From: Flavobacteriales bacterium
Lineage (GTDB): Bacteria > Bacteroidota > Bacteroidia > Flavobacteriales_D > Sanyastnellaceae
Direction of reading: 5' to 3'
Length of the DNA: 10,262 nt
NCBI GenBank assembly: GCA_028825055.1
Contig: JAPKAW010000057.1
Span: 1 to 10,262 of the forward strand
Shown: piece after piece, positions 7,763 to 10,262 of the stretch
Numbering within the stretch: position 1 is the stretch's first letter
Layout: every line of letters starts with the position of its first letter
The notes under the pieces: generated by a model
Told to the model about the DNA's origin: nothing
The model's input: only the letters and a program-made list of their open reading frames with translations
The model's database searches: none
Position numbers and translations under genes: made by a program

Positions 7763-7788
7763 CATTGGGCATGGAGTTATGCCCCATG
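7763..7788. repeat. Stem-loop 1
   Basis: Arms CATTGGGCAT and ATGCCCCATG pair with one T/C mismatch around the loop GGAGTT. It starts 9 bases after the wzy stop codon. No T run follows, so it is not a textbook intrinsic terminator. Confidence 0.5.
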
Positions 7789-7795
7789 GATTGAG

Positions 7796-7816
7796 TCAGC
7801 TCCAGCGTTCAGCTGA
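7796..7816. repeat. Stem-loop 2
   Basis: A perfect 6-base inverted repeat, TCAGCT and AGCTGA, with a 9-base loop. An alternative pairing uses GTCAG 7795-7799 with CTGAC 7821-7825, so two mutually exclusive structures are possible. Confidence 0.4.
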
Positions 7817-7843
7817 GGTCCTGACTGACCCTTTTGTCATTGC

Positions 7844-7863
7844 GCCAACACTGAAAGTGTGGC
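7844..7863 (+). terminator. Stem-loop 3, possible terminator of the wzy transcript
   Basis: GCC-A-ACACT pairs with AGTGT-GGC, with a single bulged A and the three-base loop GAA. This gives an 8-pair stem, the strongest in this gap. The following bases (ATCAGTTTATACCTTT) have only broken T runs, so termination would be inefficient. It may instead be part of a structured RNA. Confidence 0.35.
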
Positions 7864-7990
7864 ATCAGTTTATACCTTTACCACTCACGTTTATTTTTTG
7901 GTTTTACTAAAAACATGAAGGAGTCCATCATTTTCATGTCAGAACTCCAGTGACTGAATCAACGCACCATCCACAACACAGGACAGATTT

Positions 7991-9028
7991 ATGAGCGCAA
8001 CGGTAACGTGGGTGAAGCGACAACCAAGAATTGATTCAAATCACAGTATCGAACGGTGCTTTGATGCTATCGAATCCGGATTTAACGGGCAACTTGAGTG
8101 CAACTTCGTCATCACATCAGCTGTTGTGCCATTTTCCACGAATGGGGTTTGGTCGATGATCAAAAATTGCGTTACAGCACTCAAAGTCCACACGGACATA
8201 GCCCATGTGACCGGAGATATAAATTATGTTCTGCCTTTCCTGAGATCTAAGAAACGCATGCTCACCGTTCATGATGTAGGCCATGTCCAGGATCCTTTAC
8301 ACTCCCCGTTCAAACGATGGCTCCTCCTATTGATTTGGTTCAAATTTCCCCTGCTTTTTTGTGACACCGTCTTCTGCGTGTCCCACCAAACCCTTGAGCG
8401 ATTGAATCACCTCGTTCCGAAGCGACGCGGTCAACGGCGCTTGGTCATTCCGGCTGCAATCCGCGAAAAATCTGGACATGCCCTCGGCCCTCGTCCTTAC
8501 AAGACAGACAAAAAGGTCATTCTGCAAATTGGAACTGCCCCGAATAAGAACCTGTATCGTGTCTGGAAAGCCTGCGAACAATTGGGCTGTCATCTCGCAA
8601 TTGTCGGGCACGAAACAGATGAGGTAAAATCATTGCAAGCGAATCGAATCCTGAGTCATTCCATTCATACAAATGTCTCCGATGATGCGCTTGAGCAATT
8701 GTATTTGCACTGCGATGTTGTGGTATTCGTTTCCACACATGAAGGATTTGGAATGCCCCTGATTGAGGCCCAAACCTTAGGCAAACCATGCGTTACATCA
8801 GCCATTGAACCCATGAAGAGCAATGCCGGTGACGGTGCGCTTCAGGTTGACCCACTGGATACCGGAAGCATCAGAGCCGCTTTGGAGCAACTTTTGACCA
8901 ATCGTGAATTATCCGAGGCAATTGTCGAATCGGGATACCTAAACGCCCATAAATTCGCAGGCGTTGAGGTAGCACGACAGCATATTCGCGTTTACCAAGA
9001 GGAAGTTGAAAACATTGACTCTCTCTGA
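7991..9028 (+). CDS. Glycosyltransferase family 4 (HD-type, mannosyltransferase-like)
   Basis: A complete 345-residue GT-B glycosyltransferase. The N-terminal domain contains HVTGDINYVLPF (about 72-83) and LTVHDVGHVQ (91-100). These are the 'H-x-G-D' and 'T-x-H-D' signatures of a GT4 subgroup often annotated as WbaZ- or MtfB-like mannosyltransferases. FCVSHQTLERL (128-138) closes this domain. The second domain has QIGTAPNKNLYR (179-190), AIVGHETDE and CDVVVFVS. The E-x7-E motif lies in STHEGFGMPLIEAQTLG (E251, E259), followed by AGDGALQVDPLD. A weak AGGAC lies just upstream of the ATG. The gene is separated from the polymerase by a structured gap, so it probably has its own promoter. Mannose specificity is only a subgroup inference. 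Confidence 0.93.
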   Translation: MSATVTWVKRQPRIDSNHSIERCFDAIESGFNGQLECNFVITSAVVPFSTNGVWSMIKNCVTALKVHTDIAHVTGDINYVLPFLRSKKRMLTVHDVGHVQDPLHSPFKRWLLLLIWFKFPLLFCDTVFCVSHQTLERLNHLVPKRRGQRRLVIPAAIREKSGHALGPRPYKTDKKVILQIGTAPNKNLYRVWKACEQLGCHLAIVGHETDEVKSLQANRILSHSIHTNVSDDALEQLYLHCDVVVFVSTHEGFGMPLIEAQTLGKPCVTSAIEPMKSNAGDGALQVDPLDTGSIRAALEQLLTNRELSEAIVESGYLNAHKFAGVEVARQHIRVYQEEVENIDSL

Positions 9029-9042
9029 AACCTGAGGAACTC

Positions 9043-9153
9043 ATGTCGCGCATCCTGGTCCATGCCCAAAAAGTCACCAGCATTGCCATCGCGGAAAATA
9101 TCCTAAAAATGGAGTTCTATTATTTCCATGAGCGCGTCTGGTGCCGCTATTGA
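9043..9153 (+). CDS. Small ORF of unknown function (36 codons)
   Basis: I do not recognise this product. It begins 14 bases after the preceding glycosyltransferase stop, with a good ribosome binding site (GAGGA at 9034-9038, 4 bases before ATG). The peptide begins MSRILVHAQKVTSIAIAEN and ends YYFHERVWCRY. It has no signal peptide or membrane segment. It could be a genuine small protein translated from the glycosyltransferase message, or the N-terminus of a gene lost when this junction formed. No continuation in another frame was found before cysD. Confidence 0.3.
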   Translation: MSRILVHAQKVTSIAIAENILKMEFYYFHERVWCRY

Positions 9154-9178
9154 AAATTGGGAAGAGTAGCGAAATAAA
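9150..9178 (+). promoter_or_regulatory. Candidate sigma-70-like promoter for cysDN
   Basis: TTGAAA (9150-9155) and AATAAA (9173-9178) with a 17-base spacer match the -35 and -10 consensus at 5/6 and 4/6 positions. Transcription would start about 10 bases before the preferred cysD ATG, giving an almost leaderless message. That would fit the absence of a ribosome binding site there. The call is weak and based on consensus matching by eye. Confidence 0.25.
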
Positions 9179-9194
9179 GCGAACTTTGTGTTCA

Positions 9195-10103
9195 ATGAGT
9201 CAGCGATACCAACTGGACCACTTGGACGAGCTTGAAGCGGAATCAATCTTCGTGCTCCGTGAAGTGGCCGCCCAATTCGAACGACCCGCTATTCTATTCA
9301 GCGGAGGAAAAGACAGCATCGTAGTGACACATCTCGCCACAAAAGCCTTCGCTCCCGCGCGCATCCCCATGCCGTTGGTGCACATAGATACTGGGCATAA
9401 TTTTCCAGATGCCTTGGCTTTTCGGGACTCATTGGTTGAGAAGCTTGGCGTGCAGTTGGTAGTGGGCAGTGTCCAAGCCACCATCGATGGCGGGCGAGTA
9501 AGTGAAGAGTCCGGCGCTCAGGCGAGCCGAAACAGGTTGCAAACAACGACCTTACTGGAAACAATCGAATCAGGAAAATACGACGCCTGCATTGGGGGAG
9601 CTCGACGCGATGAAGAAAAGGCGCGGGCCAAAGAACGGTTTTTCAGTCACCGAGACGATTTTGGCCAATGGGACCCGAAAAACCAACGCCCTGAATTGTG
9701 GAACCTCTTCAATGGAAGGCACATGCCCGGTGAAAATTTCCGGGTGTTCCCCCTGAACAACTGGACCGAACTGGACATTTGGAACTACATCTCACGTGAG
9801 AAAATCGTCTTGCCCAGCCTCTATTACGCGCACGAACGTGCATGTGTCATTCGGGATGGAGTGATCCTGGCGCACAGCGAACACTTGCCTCGGCGGGAAG
9901 GCGAAACACCTCAAACCATGCGCATCCGATTCCGGACTTTGGGCGATATCACCATCACCGGCGCTATTGAAAGCGAAGCCGATACGTTGGAGAAAATCAC
10001 CGCTGAAGTAGCCGCCACCCGCATCACAGAACGTGGCGGGCGCGTGGATGACAAACGCAGCGAAACCTCCATGGAGGATCGTAAAAAAGAAGGGTATTTC
10101 TGA
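9195..10103 (+). CDS. cysD: Sulfate adenylyltransferase subunit 2 (CysD)
   Basis: This is the catalytic small subunit of ATP sulfurylase. With CysN it converts sulfate and ATP to adenosine 5'-phosphosulfate (APS) and pyrophosphate in the cytosol. The family order is complete: HLDELEAESIFVLREVAA at the N-terminus, the PP-loop SGGKDS (36-41), HIDTGHNFPD, GGARRDEEKARAKER (134-148), WDPKNQRPELW (159-169), RVFPLNNWTELDIWNYI, and the C-terminal RGRV/MEDRKKEGYF-type ending. An in-frame GTG at 9141 would add 18 residues. ATG 9195 is preferred because it gives 302 residues, the length of E. coli CysD, and starts at the conserved region. The stop overlaps the cysN start. It may serve cysteine synthesis or supply PAPS for glycan sulfation. 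Confidence 0.97.
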   Translation: MSQRYQLDHLDELEAESIFVLREVAAQFERPAILFSGGKDSIVVTHLATKAFAPARIPMPLVHIDTGHNFPDALAFRDSLVEKLGVQLVVGSVQATIDGGRVSEESGAQASRNRLQTTTLLETIESGKYDACIGGARRDEEKARAKERFFSHRDDFGQWDPKNQRPELWNLFNGRHMPGENFRVFPLNNWTELDIWNYISREKIVLPSLYYAHERACVIRDGVILAHSEHLPRREGETPQTMRIRFRTLGDITITGAIESEADTLEKITAEVAATRITERGGRVDDKRSETSMEDRKKEGYF

Positions 10104-10262
10104 TGAGCCAACAAAACTCCCTTCTCCGGTTCACCACAGCCGGAAGTGTTGACGACGGCAAGAGCACACTCATTGGACGACTGTTGTATGATAGCAAGAG
10201 CATCTTCGAAGACCAACTCGAAGCGATTGAATCCTCAAGCCGTCAGAAGGGACTTGAAACCG
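10103..10262 (+). CDS. cysN: Sulfate adenylyltransferase subunit 1 (CysN), N-terminal part
   Basis: The GTPase subunit of ATP sulfurylase, cut by the right edge after 53 codons. GTP hydrolysis by CysN drives APS formation by CysD. The visible part has RFTTAGSVDDGKSTLIGRLL, with the G1/P-loop GSVDDGKST at about residues 14-22. This matches the start of the elongation-factor-like GTPase domain. SIFEDQLEAIE and SSRQKG follow, as expected for CysN/NodQ proteins. The ATG overlaps the cysD stop (TGATG), so the two are translationally coupled. Whether this is CysN alone or a CysNC fusion with APS kinase at its C-terminus cannot be seen here. Confidence 0.96.
   Translation, partial: MSQQNSLLRFTTAGSVDDGKSTLIGRLLYDSKSIFEDQLEAIESSSRQKGLET

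Larger units (their letters stand above)
7754..7990. other. Intergenic region with three successive stem-loops
   Basis: Non-coding DNA between the Wzy-like gene and the next glycosyltransferase. The first half carries three hairpin-forming inverted repeats (7763-7788, 7796-7816, 7844-7863). The second half is AT-rich and holds a fourth inverted repeat, ACATGAA 7913-7919 with TTCATGT 7933-7939. It also has an AAGGAG at 7918-7923 that serves no evident long gene; a five-codon ORF at 7936-7953 follows it. An open frame through the first half looks accidental. The region may combine the end of the wzy transcript with a promoter for the next gene. Confidence 0.6.

Noticed and set aside
4515..7830. 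Ten-base match GGTCAGTCAG at 4515-4524 and, inverted, at 7821-7830 as a possible dispersed repeat
   Set aside because: Ten-base matches are expected many times by chance in 10 kb, and the flanking sequences do not extend the match.
7683..7910. 75-codon + strand ORF running out of the end of wzy into the gap
   Set aside because: Its first third overlaps wzy in another frame, it has no ribosome binding site, and the rest falls on the hairpin-rich stretch. Treated as non-coding, though a conserved repeat could make such a frame recur.
9141..9194. GTG-initiated 18-residue extension of CysD
   Set aside because: No ribosome binding site, no resemblance to CysD N-termini, and the ATG at 9195 gives the usual 302-residue length.
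1..10262. CRISPR array, insertion sequence, tRNA or rRNA
   Set aside because: No regularly spaced repeats, no transposase-like protein or paired terminal inverted repeats, and no tRNA-like cloverleaf was seen by eye.

Overview
The window is a bacterial surface- or exopolysaccharide biosynthesis locus that runs into sulfate-activation genes. It holds five complete glycosyltransferase genes on the + strand, one more cut by the left edge, one glycosyltransferase on the - strand, a Wzy-like polysaccharide polymerase, complete cysD, and the first 53 codons of cysN. No rRNA, tRNA, CRISPR array or transposase was seen. The organism cannot be named from the sequence. Medium G+C, weak Shine-Dalgarno use and a CysD of the short-insert type would fit a Verrucomicrobiota, Planctomycetota or Bacteroidota-like Gram-negative, but this is only a guess.

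Region by region. Bases 1-4486 are a tight + strand run of five glycosyltransferases (GT4, GT2, GT4, GT4, GT2). Each start overlaps the preceding stop, so this is almost certainly one translationally coupled operon that enters from the left. Bases 4487-6277 are different: AT-rich, with one GT4 gene on the - strand between two non-coding stretches (188 and about 500 bases). At the right border of this segment the - strand encodes the recognisable N-terminus of another GT4 enzyme, which stops right after its glycine-rich loop. This is a broken gene that lies antisense to the 5' end of the polymerase reading frame. Bases 6395-7753 are a many-helix Wzy/O-antigen-ligase-like membrane protein. Bases 7754-7990 are non-coding, with three consecutive stem-loops. 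Bases 7991-9028 are a further GT4, followed by a 36-codon ORF of unknown nature with a good ribosome binding site. From 9195 onward come cysD and cysN, again overlapping stop to start.

How the genes work together: the GT2 and GT4 enzymes would assemble a repeat unit on a lipid carrier at the inner face of the membrane, and the Wzy-like protein would polymerise it (or ligate it) on the outer face. CysD and CysN make adenosine 5'-phosphosulfate from sulfate and ATP. Beside a polysaccharide locus this may feed PAPS-dependent sulfation of the glycan, although no sulfotransferase lies in this window and a general role in sulfur assimilation is equally possible.

The points most worth a second look are the glycosyltransferase remnant and rearrangement scar at about 6275-6367, the AT-rich reversed GT island, the structured intergenic region at 7763-7863, and the small ORF between the last glycosyltransferase and cysD.
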